A stretch of 64,000 bases of DNA from Thalassobacillus cyri (GTDB taxonomy: Bacteria; Bacillota; Bacilli; Bacillales; Halobacillaceae), in the NCBI RefSeq assembly GCF_900107755.1, contig NZ_FNQR01000003.1, positions 124,001-188,000 on the forward strand, read 5' to 3'. Positions 26,010 through 34,980 of this stretch are shown here, one piece after another (positions within the stretch are counted from its first letter, which is position 1; each line of letters opens with the position of its first letter). The notes beneath the pieces were generated by a model. The model made no database searches and was not told where the DNA came from. It saw nothing but the letters and a program-made list of their open reading frames with translations. The translations under genes were made by a program, and so were the position numbers.

Positions 26010-26840
26010 TTGACAAAAAATGAAGCATTACGTGCATATTTTCTTGACCATGCGCAGCAAATGACTGACGAATGGTATGAAACATTAGAAGAAAACGATC
26101 CAGCTTCTATCTATGCTGTAAGAACGCCTGAAGTCGCTGAAAAGTTGAAAGAACAAAATAATCAGTTCCATCCTTTTTTCACTCAGATTTTTATCCTGGA
26201 TGAAGAAAAATGGAAAGAAACATTTCAAGAGTGGGCATCAGACATATCAAGCGATGAAAACCACTTGACTACACCAAGCCACTATGTCATCCGCGAGTTC
26301 ATGCGGGTACGCATGCAGTACATTACTTATTTGAAAAAATTCATCCAGGAATATGAAGGAGAAATCACTCAACAGGAGATCAATAATTGGAATGAACTGA
26401 TTATCCGTGGTTTTGATAACGCTATCCTTCAATTTGTCGAAGGTGCAAATAAAAACTCCAAAGAACTTTTAAAAGCGAAAGAAGATATTATTCAGCAGTT
26501 GAGCGCTCCCGTCATTGCTCTCGATGACAAACGGGCATTGCTTCCGCTTATCGGTGAAATCGATAGTGAGCGTGCCGGAGTAATTCTTGAGAACACCCTT
26601 AACCAATGTTCGAAGCTGGGAATCGGTCAATTATATATCGACTTATCTGGCGTGGCAACGATTGATACCCTGGTCGCCCATCAAATCTCAAACTTGATCC
26701 AGTCCCTGCAACTGCTGGGTATCAAACCGACGATCTCCGGTATGCGCCCAGAAATCGCCCAGACAGCTATTCAACTTGGTATCGCTTTCGATGATGTTTC
26801 CATTAAATCATCATTAGCAAATGCGATGGGGCACAAATAA
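26010..26840 (+). CDS. RsbR-type stressosome protein (STAS domain)
   Basis: A 276-residue RsbR paralogue. Residues ~1-145 are a variable non-heme-globin-like helical sensor domain; residues ~150-270 are a STAS domain with the conserved phosphorylation segments DLSGVATIDTLVAHQ and SGMRPEIAQTA, whose threonines match those phosphorylated by RsbT in RsbR proteins. It should join the stressosome that controls sigma-B. I start at TTG 26010, six bases from GGGGGAG; an in-frame TTG at 25995 is less well placed. It stands alone, as many rsbR paralogues do. Confidence 0.88.
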   Translation: MTKNEALRAYFLDHAQQMTDEWYETLEENDPASIYAVRTPEVAEKLKEQNNQFHPFFTQIFILDEEKWKETFQEWASDISSDENHLTTPSHYVIREFMRVRMQYITYLKKFIQEYEGEITQQEINNWNELIIRGFDNAILQFVEGANKNSKELLKAKEDIIQQLSAPVIALDDKRALLPLIGEIDSERAGVILENTLNQCSKLGIGQLYIDLSGVATIDTLVAHQISNLIQSLQLLGIKPTISGMRPEIAQTAIQLGIAFDDVSIKSSLANAMGHK

Positions 26841-26906
26841 ATGGAAAGCATAAGTACCTGCTAGGCAGGGCGTAAAACTAAACCCATGTTATACAATAAT
26901 AACGCC

Positions 26907-26945
26907 GCAAAAAAGTCAGTATGCCTAAGCACACTGACTTTTTAT
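26907..26945. terminator. Bidirectional terminator between rsbR-like and tetR genes
   Basis: AAAAAAGTCAGT ... ACTGACTTTTT hairpin with A/T tracts on both sides, between convergent genes. Confidence 0.8.
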
Positions 26946-26946
26946 T

Positions 26947-27510
26947 TCATATTAGGACCTTCAATGATTTGGCGTACTTTTCCACAAGTTTATCCTTTTC
27001 CATTCTATCCAACGTATGGAAAGGGTGCTGATTCGGAAGTACTATGTGGCTTAGGAATATCCCGCCTAACTGCCGCGCACATAGTTCTGTATTAACATCT
27101 TCTTCGTCAAAGTGATGGTCCAGGCCATGTTTCAAACTCGTGAATATAATATTCGGAAGGTCGATCTCTTCTGTGAGATTTCCCATCAGGCTTTCTGAAA
27201 TCAACATCTTTACCAATGGGGTGTTTTTCGAAAGCACCTCTAACCGGTTTTCAATGATTGATTTAAAGAAATACTCGGTATTCCCTTCGTTTGCCAGCTT
27301 CATGACGTGGGAATTGAACTGATTTTCCAGCACATGCTTAATGACAGTGATGAATAGATTTTGCTTGGTAGCAAATTTACGATACAACGTCACTTCAGCT
27401 ACATCCGCTTCCTTAGCTATTTCCTGTGTGGTCGCCTGCAGCCCTTTCTTAACAAAAACTGTGACAGCCGCCTTTAATATCTGATCTGTTTTATCTCTCA
27501 AGCCCTTCAC
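26947..27510 (-). CDS. TetR-family repressor of the adjacent RND exporter
   Basis: A 187-residue TetR regulator. The N-terminal helix-turn-helix is ILKAAVTVFVKKGLQATTQEIAKEADVAEVTLYRKFATKQNLF (about 11-53), followed by a helical ligand domain. Its start overlaps the stop of the exporter's second gene by four bases, so the three genes form one operon. Two palindromes at the exporter promoter (30415 and 30479) are the likely operators, giving autoregulation released by a transported compound. Confidence 0.92.
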   Translation of the reverse strand: MKGLRDKTDQILKAAVTVFVKKGLQATTQEIAKEADVAEVTLYRKFATKQNLFITVIKHVLENQFNSHVMKLANEGNTEYFFKSIIENRLEVLSKNTPLVKMLISESLMGNLTEEIDLPNIIFTSLKHGLDHHFDEEDVNTELCARQLGGIFLSHIVLPNQHPFHTLDRMEKDKLVEKYAKSLKVLI

Positions 27511-28907
27511 CCCACTTGTACTTCCTTCTTAACCTTTATTTTCACAAAACGGTCCAGAATAATCAAGATAGCAGGCATGACAATGACAGTACTGAACAGT
27601 GCCAACGAGATATTGATCAAGGTCATCAAGCCAAAATTACTTAAAATCACAAAGTCAGATATCAGCAAGGCACTGAAACCGCCAATGGTGGTCAATGCCG
27701 AAGTGAAAATCGCCTTTCCGATTTTCTGGTTGGAGATCCTGATTGCCGCTTCACTATCGTTGCCTTTTTTTCGTTCTTCATAATAACGCTCCATGATAAG
27801 GACTGTAAATTCTGTGCCAATACCAATGATCAGCGCTCCTAAAGTAGCCGTCAACGGTGTATAATCAATACCCAAAAAGTACATCGCTGCCCCGGACCAA
27901 CCGACAATCAGGATGATCGGAATCAAGGGAATGAACGCTTTTACCGGGTGGCGATAGATAAGAAGGAGTCCTAAGAAGACAAGCCCCATTCCGAGCAAGG
28001 TCATTTGGTACCTTCCTGAAGTCAATGCAGAAATCATCTCAACATCAAGAACGGATTTTCCCGTAATCGTAGTTTCTACATCTGCAGCCTCGTTTTTTTC
28101 TAAATAAACTTCTAAATCATTTAGGAACGCTTGCAGAGGTTCGGATTCCATATGCTTGATTCCTATATTGATCACACCCTGGGTATGCTCTTCATTGATC
28201 AGCAGCTTGGCCTGTTCCTCTGGCATATCTTCCAAATGCGTTAACCATTCCCCATTTTCAGGGAGCTCCCCATCATTCATCTGCTTGACAGCAGTTGTGA
28301 TTGACTTCGTATCTACGACTTCTGCAAATTCCTCATCCAACGATTCACTGACATCGTCCACCCATCGCATAATTTCAGGGTTTACTACGTCCTCGCCTTT
28401 ATAAACGAGTGACACCTGATCAGTCGTACCAATGATATCTCTGAGCTTATGAATATCTGCAAGCGCCGGGTCATCCTGGGGCATGAAGTTTTCAACATCG
28501 GTTTCCACGCCGGCGTCTGTGTCGACCCAAATCCCTAACGCTGCAGTTATAATAGCCAGGGTAATGATAAGCCACCTTAATTTAATTAATATTTTCGTTA
28601 ATTTATCAAGATATCGATCAGCCTTTCCTTCCTTTTTACTCTTGGATTCCTTTTTCCTCTTGCTTCCAAAAAAATGATCTCGTGTATATAAGATAGGAAT
28701 CAGCAAAAATAACCCGACAAAAAAACTTACAATCATCCCTAATGTCAACATTTTACCGAAATCCTGTATCATAGGAACCGGCGAGGTATAGAGAGATATG
28801 AAACCTAATGCTGTTGCTATCAAAGCGGTCATGACCGCTGGAACCATCTTTGTAACGGTACGCAACACACTTTTTCCTGACTGGCTTGTAAAAAATTTAT
28901 TCTTCAT
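27507..28907 (-). CDS. RND/MMPL exporter, C-terminal half (separate gene)
   Basis: A 466-residue protein that corresponds to the second part of an MMPL-family RND exporter. It begins with membrane segments 5 and 6 (VPAVMTALIATALGFISLY, LTLGMIVSFFVGLFLLIPILY), then segment 7 (LRWLIITLAIITAALGIWV), a large extracytoplasmic domain, and segments 8-12 with GTEFTVLIMERYYEERKKG. It starts at ATG 28907 inside the last codons of the N-terminal half; AAGGAGAGG lies six bases upstream. Homologues are usually one chain, so this is either a real split pair or an old two-base frameshift rescued by reinitiation. Confidence 0.85.
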   Translation of the reverse strand: MKNKFFTSQSGKSVLRTVTKMVPAVMTALIATALGFISLYTSPVPMIQDFGKMLTLGMIVSFFVGLFLLIPILYTRDHFFGSKRKKESKSKKEGKADRYLDKLTKILIKLRWLIITLAIITAALGIWVDTDAGVETDVENFMPQDDPALADIHKLRDIIGTTDQVSLVYKGEDVVNPEIMRWVDDVSESLDEEFAEVVDTKSITTAVKQMNDGELPENGEWLTHLEDMPEEQAKLLINEEHTQGVINIGIKHMESEPLQAFLNDLEVYLEKNEAADVETTITGKSVLDVEMISALTSGRYQMTLLGMGLVFLGLLLIYRHPVKAFIPLIPIILIVGWSGAAMYFLGIDYTPLTATLGALIIGIGTEFTVLIMERYYEERKKGNDSEAAIRISNQKIGKAIFTSALTTIGGFSALLISDFVILSNFGLMTLINISLALFSTVIVMPAILIILDRFVKIKVKKEVQVG

Positions 28908-30393
28908 AAGAATCCTCTCCTTCACGCAATTCTTCGGTGTAACGGCTATGGAACTGGATAGCATAGTCAATACCTAATCCAATCAAAATCGGGAATACGG
29001 CCATGGATACCATTGTAATCGGGATATTGAGCCACCCCATTAAACCGACTGTTCCTACAACAGCAACTAGAATCACAACTAATGGTAGTAAGCGCCAACT
29101 TACCTTAAAGACCACAGAAAGGACAATGATCATGAATGCCACAGAGAGCATCATCATTTTCTGCATGCTTTCTTTCATGGAGGTACGGATTGAATCATCC
29201 AAGACAGGCTTTCCAGACACCATTATTTCTGCATGATCGTTCGGGTTTTCTTTCATATAGTTATTGATCGCTGCTACGGTACCACTCTTAGTGACATCGT
29301 CAACATTTCCCTCAAACTTAATAATCATTAACATATACTTATCATCAATGACAATTTCTTCAAAAGAGCTTCTAAGCTGATTGTCATCATTATAAATCAT
29401 ATGGTCAAGGGTCGATTGTTTTTCCGGCAGCCCAGCCTTCATCGTATCAGAATAAGCTATCATCTCTTCCATGTTCTTACTGATGTAAATAAGGTTATCC
29501 CCCATTTCTGTCAAGCCATCACCTAGCTTGGCCAGCTCTTCCAGCTGCTGCTCCTGTTCTGCTTGGAAATTCTGGAGCTCGCCGATTTGCTGGTTCAGTC
29601 CTTGTTCCATATTGTTCAGTCCATTAATGGTACGATCAGGTATTTGAGTCAGGGAAGCAGATTTTTCTGAAGTCTGCATCATTTTCTGGGATAACTGCAT
29701 CAACTGCTCACCTAGTTGTTCTAATTGTCGGGCTTGTGGGTTTTGTGCTGCATTCATTTCCTGGGACATCTTATGCAGATTTTCCCCGACTTCCTGTGTC
29801 TGCTTTCCATATTCGGCTAACCCTGTTTTCAGCTGTCCTGTTCCCGATTTCAGCTTTTCCTGACCAGAGGTCATCTTTGCAAAAGCTTCATCTAACTCAG
29901 CCATTTTACTCTCTATGTCCGGAAGCTTGGTCTGGCTGTCATCACGAGAATTTTCGGTTAGTTTTTCTCCGGATTCTTTTAACTTAGTACCCATTTCGTC
30001 TAAACCATCTATAATATCTATTAACCCTTCCTGGTAGTTTTCCTGCTGCTTTGTTGACATATTTTCTACTAACGTAACCGGGCTAAAAATGCTGAAAATA
30101 GCATTATTTTGTTCAAGTTGATCCTCTAGCCCTTTCATATGATTCAAGTTATCCGGGGTAAGTAAATCCTCCCCTTCATACAATACGGTGATGGACTCTC
30201 CACCAAATTCTTCTTCCAATTTTTTATTATCCTGATATACATCTGTATCCGTACTTACCAATGTTTCGTTACCAGTGGCCATATTCACATTACGCGCTCC
30301 CACTCCGAGCAATAATATGACCAGTAAAGCTATGAATATAATACGCATCGGATGATTGATTAATAGCTTGGATAACTTCTGTAAAAACTTCAT
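28897..30393 (-). CDS. RND/MMPL exporter, N-terminal half
   Basis: A 498-residue protein with membrane segment 1 (IIFIALLVILLLGVGA), a large external domain including an extended coiled coil (about 135-330, rich in MAELDEAFAKMTSGQEKLKSGTGQLKTGL-type heptads), and segments 2-4 ending in GLGIDYAIQFHSRYTEELREGEDSYEE. It stops between segments 4 and 5, where one-chain family members continue. Such proteins export lipids or drugs with proton motive force. It is the first gene of an operon with the C-terminal half and the TetR repressor. Confidence 0.87.
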   Translation of the reverse strand: MKFLQKLSKLLINHPMRIIFIALLVILLLGVGARNVNMATGNETLVSTDTDVYQDNKKLEEEFGGESITVLYEGEDLLTPDNLNHMKGLEDQLEQNNAIFSIFSPVTLVENMSTKQQENYQEGLIDIIDGLDEMGTKLKESGEKLTENSRDDSQTKLPDIESKMAELDEAFAKMTSGQEKLKSGTGQLKTGLAEYGKQTQEVGENLHKMSQEMNAAQNPQARQLEQLGEQLMQLSQKMMQTSEKSASLTQIPDRTINGLNNMEQGLNQQIGELQNFQAEQEQQLEELAKLGDGLTEMGDNLIYISKNMEEMIAYSDTMKAGLPEKQSTLDHMIYNDDNQLRSSFEEIVIDDKYMLMIIKFEGNVDDVTKSGTVAAINNYMKENPNDHAEIMVSGKPVLDDSIRTSMKESMQKMMMLSVAFMIIVLSVVFKVSWRLLPLVVILVAVVGTVGLMGWLNIPITMVSMAVFPILIGLGIDYAIQFHSRYTEELREGEDSYEE

Positions 30394-30414
30394 GTTTGTC
30401 CTCCCCTTAAAAGA

Positions 30415-30434
30415 ATGTTAGTGATAACTAACGT
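30415..30434. promoter_or_regulatory. TetR operator 1
   Basis: ATGTTAGT-GATA-ACTAACGT: a palindrome (one mismatch in the outer arms) located between the leader hairpin and the exporter start codon. Confidence 0.75.
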
Positions 30435-30437
30435 TAA

Positions 30438-30472
30438 GATTAAAAAAAACTTCAACTATTTCAGTTGAAGAT
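30438..30472 (-). terminator. Leader terminator/attenuator between promoter and exporter gene
   Basis: On the minus strand CTTCAACT-GAAAT-AGTTGAAG is followed by eight T. It lies downstream of the promoter and upstream of the first exporter codon, between the two operators, so it would stop or attenuate transcripts before they reach the gene. Confidence 0.7.
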
Positions 30473-30478
30473 ATTAAT

Positions 30479-30498
30479 ATGTTAGTTGTCACTAACAT
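30479..30498. promoter_or_regulatory. TetR operator 2, at the transcription start
   Basis: ATGTTAGT-TGTC-ACTAACAT: perfect 8-bp arms, immediately downstream of the -10 box of the exporter promoter. Same half-site as operator 1. Confidence 0.8.
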
Positions 30499-30502
30499 TC
30501 AT

Positions 30503-30531
30503 TATATACAACCTTTTCTTGTTTGTAAAGA
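30503..30531 (-). promoter_or_regulatory. Promoter of the RND-tetR operon
   Basis: On the minus strand TTTACA, 17 bases, then TATAAT: an almost consensus sigma-A promoter abutting operator 2. Confidence 0.8.
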
Positions 30532-30534
30532 TAA

Positions 30535-30575
30535 GAAAATCCAGCTTTCTCTGTCATCGACTGGACTTTCTTAAT
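30535..30575 (-). terminator. Terminator of the SDR gene
   Basis: AAAGTCCAG ... CTGGATTTT hairpin on the minus strand just past the SDR stop. Confidence 0.65.
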
Positions 30576-30577
30576 AA

Positions 30578-31378
30578 TTATAGTGCTTTTACCAATCCAC
30601 CATCAACGACAAGTGCCTGGCCTGTCAAATAAGTATTGGCGCCCGAAGCGAGAAATACTACCGCTCTGGCAAATTCGTCCGGCTCTCCATATCGCCCGAT
30701 TGGAATCGATTGTTCGGTTTGTTTTTTTACTTCCTCTGCGGTAGTTCCCAGCTTTTCTGCTCTTTTTTCATCAAGCTGAGCTACTCTGTCAGTAGCTATC
30801 CGGCCAGGCCCAACGGTGTTAATCAAAATATTATCACCGGCAAGCTCCTGAGAAAGGGATTTTGATAAACCGACGATGCCGGCCCGGAACGTATTGGATA
30901 AAATCAGATTATCCAGGGTCTGCTTGATCGAAGACGAAGCGATATTGATGATCCTTCCGCTCTGCTGCTTACGCATAGAAGGTAATACTTCCCTGACGGT
31001 CCGGACAAAACTGAGCAGATTTAATTCGAACGCATTCTCCCAATCTTCATCTGTGAATTTATCAAATGTACCAGCAGGAGGCCCGCCGGCATTATTGATC
31101 AATACGTCTACAGTACCATTCCAGTCCATCGCTTTCTGAACCAGCTGCTTGATTTGGTCTGAATTGGTAACATCACATATGGCATAATCCACATGACGGT
31201 TGCCGCTCACTTCTTGAATCTCTTTTTTTGCTGCCTGAAGCTCTTCCTCATTCCGGCTTGAAATCAAGACATGGGCACCCTCTTTTGCAAACTCCAGGGC
31301 TGTTGCTTTTCCAAGACCTTTACTAGATGCTGTTACAATTACCGATTTTCCTTGCAATTGAAAGTCCAAAATATTCAT
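30578..31378 (-). CDS. Short-chain dehydrogenase/reductase with altered catalytic motif
   Basis: A 266-residue SDR-fold protein. The cofactor motif is VTASSKGLGKA, and NNAGG, IINIASSS and the C-terminal GQALVVDGG are typical. The catalytic YxxxK is not present: at that place the chain reads SNTFR (LILSNTFRAGIVGLSKSL), so Tyr is Ser and Lys is Arg. Either it uses another chemistry or it is a binding protein. It is followed upstream, in the same direction and six bases apart, by the broken FAH-family gene, so the two formed one operon. Confidence 0.85.
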   Translation of the reverse strand: MNILDFQLQGKSVIVTASSKGLGKATALEFAKEGAHVLISSRNEEELQAAKKEIQEVSGNRHVDYAICDVTNSDQIKQLVQKAMDWNGTVDVLINNAGGPPAGTFDKFTDEDWENAFELNLLSFVRTVREVLPSMRKQQSGRIINIASSSIKQTLDNLILSNTFRAGIVGLSKSLSQELAGDNILINTVGPGRIATDRVAQLDEKRAEKLGTTAEEVKKQTEQSIPIGRYGEPDEFARAVVFLASGANTYLTGQALVVDGGLVKAL

Positions 31379-31383
31379 CCTTT

Positions 31384-32261
31384 CTATCGTTTCTTCAAAT
31401 CTACTACATTATTTTTTAGTGGTGGAAATCCATCTATCTGACATTCAATCACATCTCCGTCACGAATGACGATGGCGCCAGGAGTCCCTGTCGAAATAAT
31501 ATCTCCCGGCTGTAATGTCATCACCTCGGAATGGAATGCGATGAGATAATAGGGATCAAATGTCATATTGCTTACTACATTCTTACGGTGGGATTTCCCG
31601 TTGATAATGGTAGACACATTCAATTGGAACACATTGTCCACTTCATCCGGTGTAACCAGCTGGGGACCAAAGCTGAAAAAGGTGTCAAAACTTTTCGACC
31701 TCGTCAAATAACGGGGATTGCGCTGCAGGATATCTTCTGCGGTCATATCGATGACAGTCGTATAGCCAGCAATGACATCTGCTGCCTCTGATTCGGAAAT
31801 ATTTTTACACGTCTTCCCGATGACCACCCCTAATTCTGCTTCACCCGTGGTCCGCTCCGACTGGACTGGTACCTTAATGGTATCCCCATTGCCGATTATA
31901 GTGGTGGATGGTTTCATAAAACTCGCTGGCTCAGTGCTTGGGGCTTTCTCGTTCAAATCGGAAGCATGATCGATGTAATTGAGTCCGATTCCCCAAATTT
32001 TTCTTGGCTCACGATAAAGCGGACGATATAACCCTTCATCACTTGCAAGAAAGTGAGAATCAAGCCGATTTTTCTCATCAGCTGGTTGATCACTATACCA
32101 TTCAGCTAATGAGATACCTTCCCAGTATCAATCAAATCAAACAGGCTGATCGGCCAGTCCATTTTAAGTACTTCATTAATAGATGCGATGGGAAGCAGAC
32201 GCTCCCCATCTACTATTGCTGCCATCTCCGTTCTATCTTTTTCAATCGTTGCAAGCCTCAT
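31384..32261 (-). pseudogene. Fumarylacetoacetate-hydrolase-family gene, single frameshift
   Basis: Read from ATG 32261 (GGGGGAAG upstream), the first frame gives MRLATIEKDRTEMAAIVDGERLLPIASINEVLKMDWPISLFDLIDTGKVS and stops at a TAG near 32107. In the next frame the protein continues as SLAEWYSDQPADEKNRLDSHFLASDEGLYRPLYREPRKIWGIGLNYIDHASDLNEKAPSTEPASFMKP and runs to 31384 with the FAH metal-site region (GELGVVIGKTC, FDTFFSFGPQLV, GDIISTGTPGA). Together the parts make about 292 residues, normal for the family. One missing base near 32110 explains it. It could be a real mutation or an assembly error. The 190-residue C-terminal frame alone would lack the N-terminal domain. Confidence 0.88.
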
Positions 32262-32274
32262 CTGCTACTTCCCC

Positions 32275-34446
32275 CTAATTCCTTGCTTCTATCGGTTGGT
32301 TCGATCGTAAGTCAGGCTTATTTTTAAAATTGGTGAACAACACGTAAGCGAATACGACCAATCCGATAACATCTGTCCAGATACCTGGATAAATCAACAA
32401 CAATGCTGCTAGTCCGGATACCGCCCTCAACCAGCCAGGGACCTCTTTCATCACATACCCTTCCGTCATGACGGATAATAAGAAGACACCGATCAGTGAA
32501 GTGATGGTAATAATGAGGATATTCATGAAATTAGCATCAATCATCAGCATTTCATGAGAGAAAACGAACATAAACGGTACAATGAATCCTGCGATTGCAA
32601 GCTTCATCGCCTGAAATCCGGTCTGGTTCGGGTTTCCTCCCGCTATACCGGCACCGGCGAAAGCTGCCAGGGCAACCGGGGGTGTAATATTGGCAAAAAT
32701 CCCGAAATAGAATACGAACATGTGCGCTACAAACGTAGCTGTTTCTGTAGAACCAGCCAGCTCCCTGTACAAGGGGAGCTGCAGCAAAATCGGAGCTGCC
32801 ATTGTACTTGTGATAATATAGGTTGGAATGCTCGGCAGACCCATACCAAGGATAATCGAAGTGATCATGGTCAAGAACAACGTAATGATCAACTGGATCA
32901 ATGGACTGTTGACCGCACTTCCGATATTAACGATACTGTTAGCTATTTCAAGCGCTACCCCGGTTAACGAGGCGATACCCACAACGATGCCGACTGCACC
33001 ACAGGCAATCGCAACCGGAACGGTGGTCCTCGCCCCATCTTCTAAAGCGTTAAGGGCATCTTTCACCCCGACTTCATCCGCTTCAAGCTTCAACCACTTT
33101 CTCCATAGATTGATTGCCAATGGAATGGCAATAATCAATAACAGTTCCCACCAGTCTCCCCGTACATTCGGGATGGCACGGCCGCTGAGTAACGCAGTGA
33201 GCTGTGGCTGGAAGATAAGGAACAACGCAATTCCTGTAATGACTGGCATCATCTGCTTCGAACCTGCAATTACTACTGTAGCGATGATGGACCAGAATGC
33301 CGCGTAAAACGGCGTCTTACCAGAAAATAATAAATACAACAGGATCAACATTGGAATAATCAAATGGCCACGCTTCGCGATAACATCTCTCAGCTTTGGC
33401 AGTTCACTTTTAGGCATCCCCTGCAGTCCTCGTTTGGAGGCACGGAAGTGAACTTGAAGCAAAATGCCAACATAAAATAGCAAAGCGGGAATGATACCAG
33501 CAAGAATGATTTTTGTGTAAGCGAGATTTAAATTTTCAGCCATGATGAACGCAGCTGCACCCATGATCGGTGGCAATATTTGTCCACCAACACTGGCTGC
33601 TGATTCAACGGCCCCTGCAAAGTTTTTCTTATACCCGATCTTTTTCATCAATGGAATCGTAAATGCACCTGTGGTTACAACGTTAGCAATTGCAGATCCG
33701 TTGATAGAGCCAAGAAATCCACTCGAGATGACCGCAACTTTTGCCGGACCACCTTTCGTATGACCAGCTACTGCAAGAGCAAGATCATTGAACAATTGGC
33801 CCATCCCTGAGCGACCCAGGAATGCCCCGAACAGGATAAATAGAATAATATAACTTGCCGAGACCCCGATGGCGGTACCCAGAACCCCTTCCGTGATAAA
33901 AACAAGTTGAGCAATAATTTGTTTGGAAACACTAGTGACTACCGGAGTTGTCAACTCTGGATATATGGATAGTTTTACATAGAAACCATAGATCAAGAAG
34001 CCAAGGCCTAATAAAGCAAGCCCCCATCCAGTGACCCTGCGAGTAATATCAAACAATAGGAAAATGATCAAAATACCGACATAGAAATCGGTGTCATTGA
34101 TCCGTCCACCAGATTCGATAATCCGTTCCGCGGTCATGAACATGTATATTCCTACACCAAGCGATAAAGCGGCAGTAATGTAATCATAGAAAGGTACTGA
34201 CTTTGCCCCTTTTCCCTTTTTTCTTATGAATGGATACAATAGGAATCCAAGCGTCATTAACGTGTATAAATGAATGCTCCGTTGTTTGATGTCGACAAGC
34301 GATCCAGCGTAAGAAGTATATAAATGAAATAGCGACAGGGAAATCGCCAGGACGGAAATCACTAACGCAACTGGTTTGGCAATTCCCGTCCGCACAGTAC
34401 TTTCGCGGTCATAATCTTCTGCGGATTTTTGTTGATTCTTCCCCAT
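32275..34446 (-). CDS. TRAP transporter fused permease (DctQM type, TAXI system)
   Basis: A 723-residue membrane protein in which the small (DctQ, about 1-180) and large (DctM, about 190-640) TRAP subunits are fused, as usual for TAXI-type transporters. Motifs include GAFLGRSGMGQLFNDLALAVAGHTKGGPAKVAVISSGFLGSINGSAIANVVTTGAFTIPLMK and GMGLPSIPTYIITSTMAAPILL. It imports an organic acid or amino acid with Na+ using the binding protein encoded at 34981. It begins four bases after the DUF1850 gene. The catabolic SDR and FAH-family genes downstream hint at a carboxylate substrate. Confidence 0.93.
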   Translation of the reverse strand: MGKNQQKSAEDYDRESTVRTGIAKPVALVISVLAISLSLFHLYTSYAGSLVDIKQRSIHLYTLMTLGFLLYPFIRKKGKGAKSVPFYDYITAALSLGVGIYMFMTAERIIESGGRINDTDFYVGILIIFLLFDITRRVTGWGLALLGLGFLIYGFYVKLSIYPELTTPVVTSVSKQIIAQLVFITEGVLGTAIGVSASYIILFILFGAFLGRSGMGQLFNDLALAVAGHTKGGPAKVAVISSGFLGSINGSAIANVVTTGAFTIPLMKKIGYKKNFAGAVESAASVGGQILPPIMGAAAFIMAENLNLAYTKIILAGIIPALLFYVGILLQVHFRASKRGLQGMPKSELPKLRDVIAKRGHLIIPMLILLYLLFSGKTPFYAAFWSIIATVVIAGSKQMMPVITGIALFLIFQPQLTALLSGRAIPNVRGDWWELLLIIAIPLAINLWRKWLKLEADEVGVKDALNALEDGARTTVPVAIACGAVGIVVGIASLTGVALEIANSIVNIGSAVNSPLIQLIITLFLTMITSIILGMGLPSIPTYIITSTMAAPILLQLPLYRELAGSTETATFVAHMFVFYFGIFANITPPVALAAFAGAGIAGGNPNQTGFQAMKLAIAGFIVPFMFVFSHEMLMIDANFMNILIITITSLIGVFLLSVMTEGYVMKEVPGWLRAVSGLAALLLIYPGIWTDVIGLVVFAYVLFTNFKNKPDLRSNQPIEARN

Positions 34447-34450
34447 ACTC

Positions 34451-34936
34451 TCACCTCATTCTAGTAGCAATAAAATAGCCGATGGCATGCAATAAGTTTA
34501 TTTTTTCAACAGTCACACGATAAGATTTGGCGGGTTCTAATTTAAAAACCTCATCCCCTGTAATGAAACGGTGCTCTGTCGTTTTTCCGGTTCTTGTGAC
34601 CAGCTGACTGCCGATCGGCTGATAGATTTCTGTCATGTATACCCAGCCGTCTTTTATGAAAGTATCCTCACCTGCATCATTTGGCACCCCGGCACCAAAC
34701 GTCTTGAACCTGGTAGAATCTAAGACGATCTGTCCATCTTCGACTACAAACATTTCTTCCCATTCTTCTTTCTCCACCGAATGGATCCAACGAATGGAAA
34801 AAGATTTCTTCTTTTGAATAAAAAGGGCTCTCTCCAGATCGTTATTAACAGAGACGGTGAGTACTGTTAGTTTGATGAAAAGCAGCGGCAGCAGGAGGAG
34901 AATGATAGCAGCTAGAAGCAGCAATAGTCGTTTCAT
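34451..34936 (-). CDS. DUF1850 protein of the TAXI-TRAP system
   Basis: A 161-residue protein with an N-terminal membrane segment (LLLLLAAIILLLLPLLFI) and an external domain of the DUF1850 family (FSIRWIHSVEKEEWEEMFVVEDGQIVL, FKTFGAGVPND). This family nearly always sits between TAXI binding protein and fused permease, and it does here. Its role in transport is unknown. Confidence 0.85.
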   Translation of the reverse strand: MKRLLLLLAAIILLLLPLLFIKLTVLTVSVNNDLERALFIQKKKSFSIRWIHSVEKEEWEEMFVVEDGQIVLDSTRFKTFGAGVPNDAGEDTFIKDGWVYMTEIYQPIGSQLVTRTGKTTEHRFITGDEVFKLEPAKSYRVTVEKINLLHAIGYFIATRMR

Positions 34937-34947
34937 AGAATTATTTT

Positions 34948-34980
34948 AAAAAGGGCACCAAAGTCGATGCCCTTTTTTGA
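34948..34980 (-). terminator. Internal terminator between TAXI binding protein and DUF1850
   Basis: AAAAAGGGCA ... TGCCCTTTTT hairpin with a T-run on the minus strand, inside the operon. It should let the binding protein be made in excess over the permease. Confidence 0.8.
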
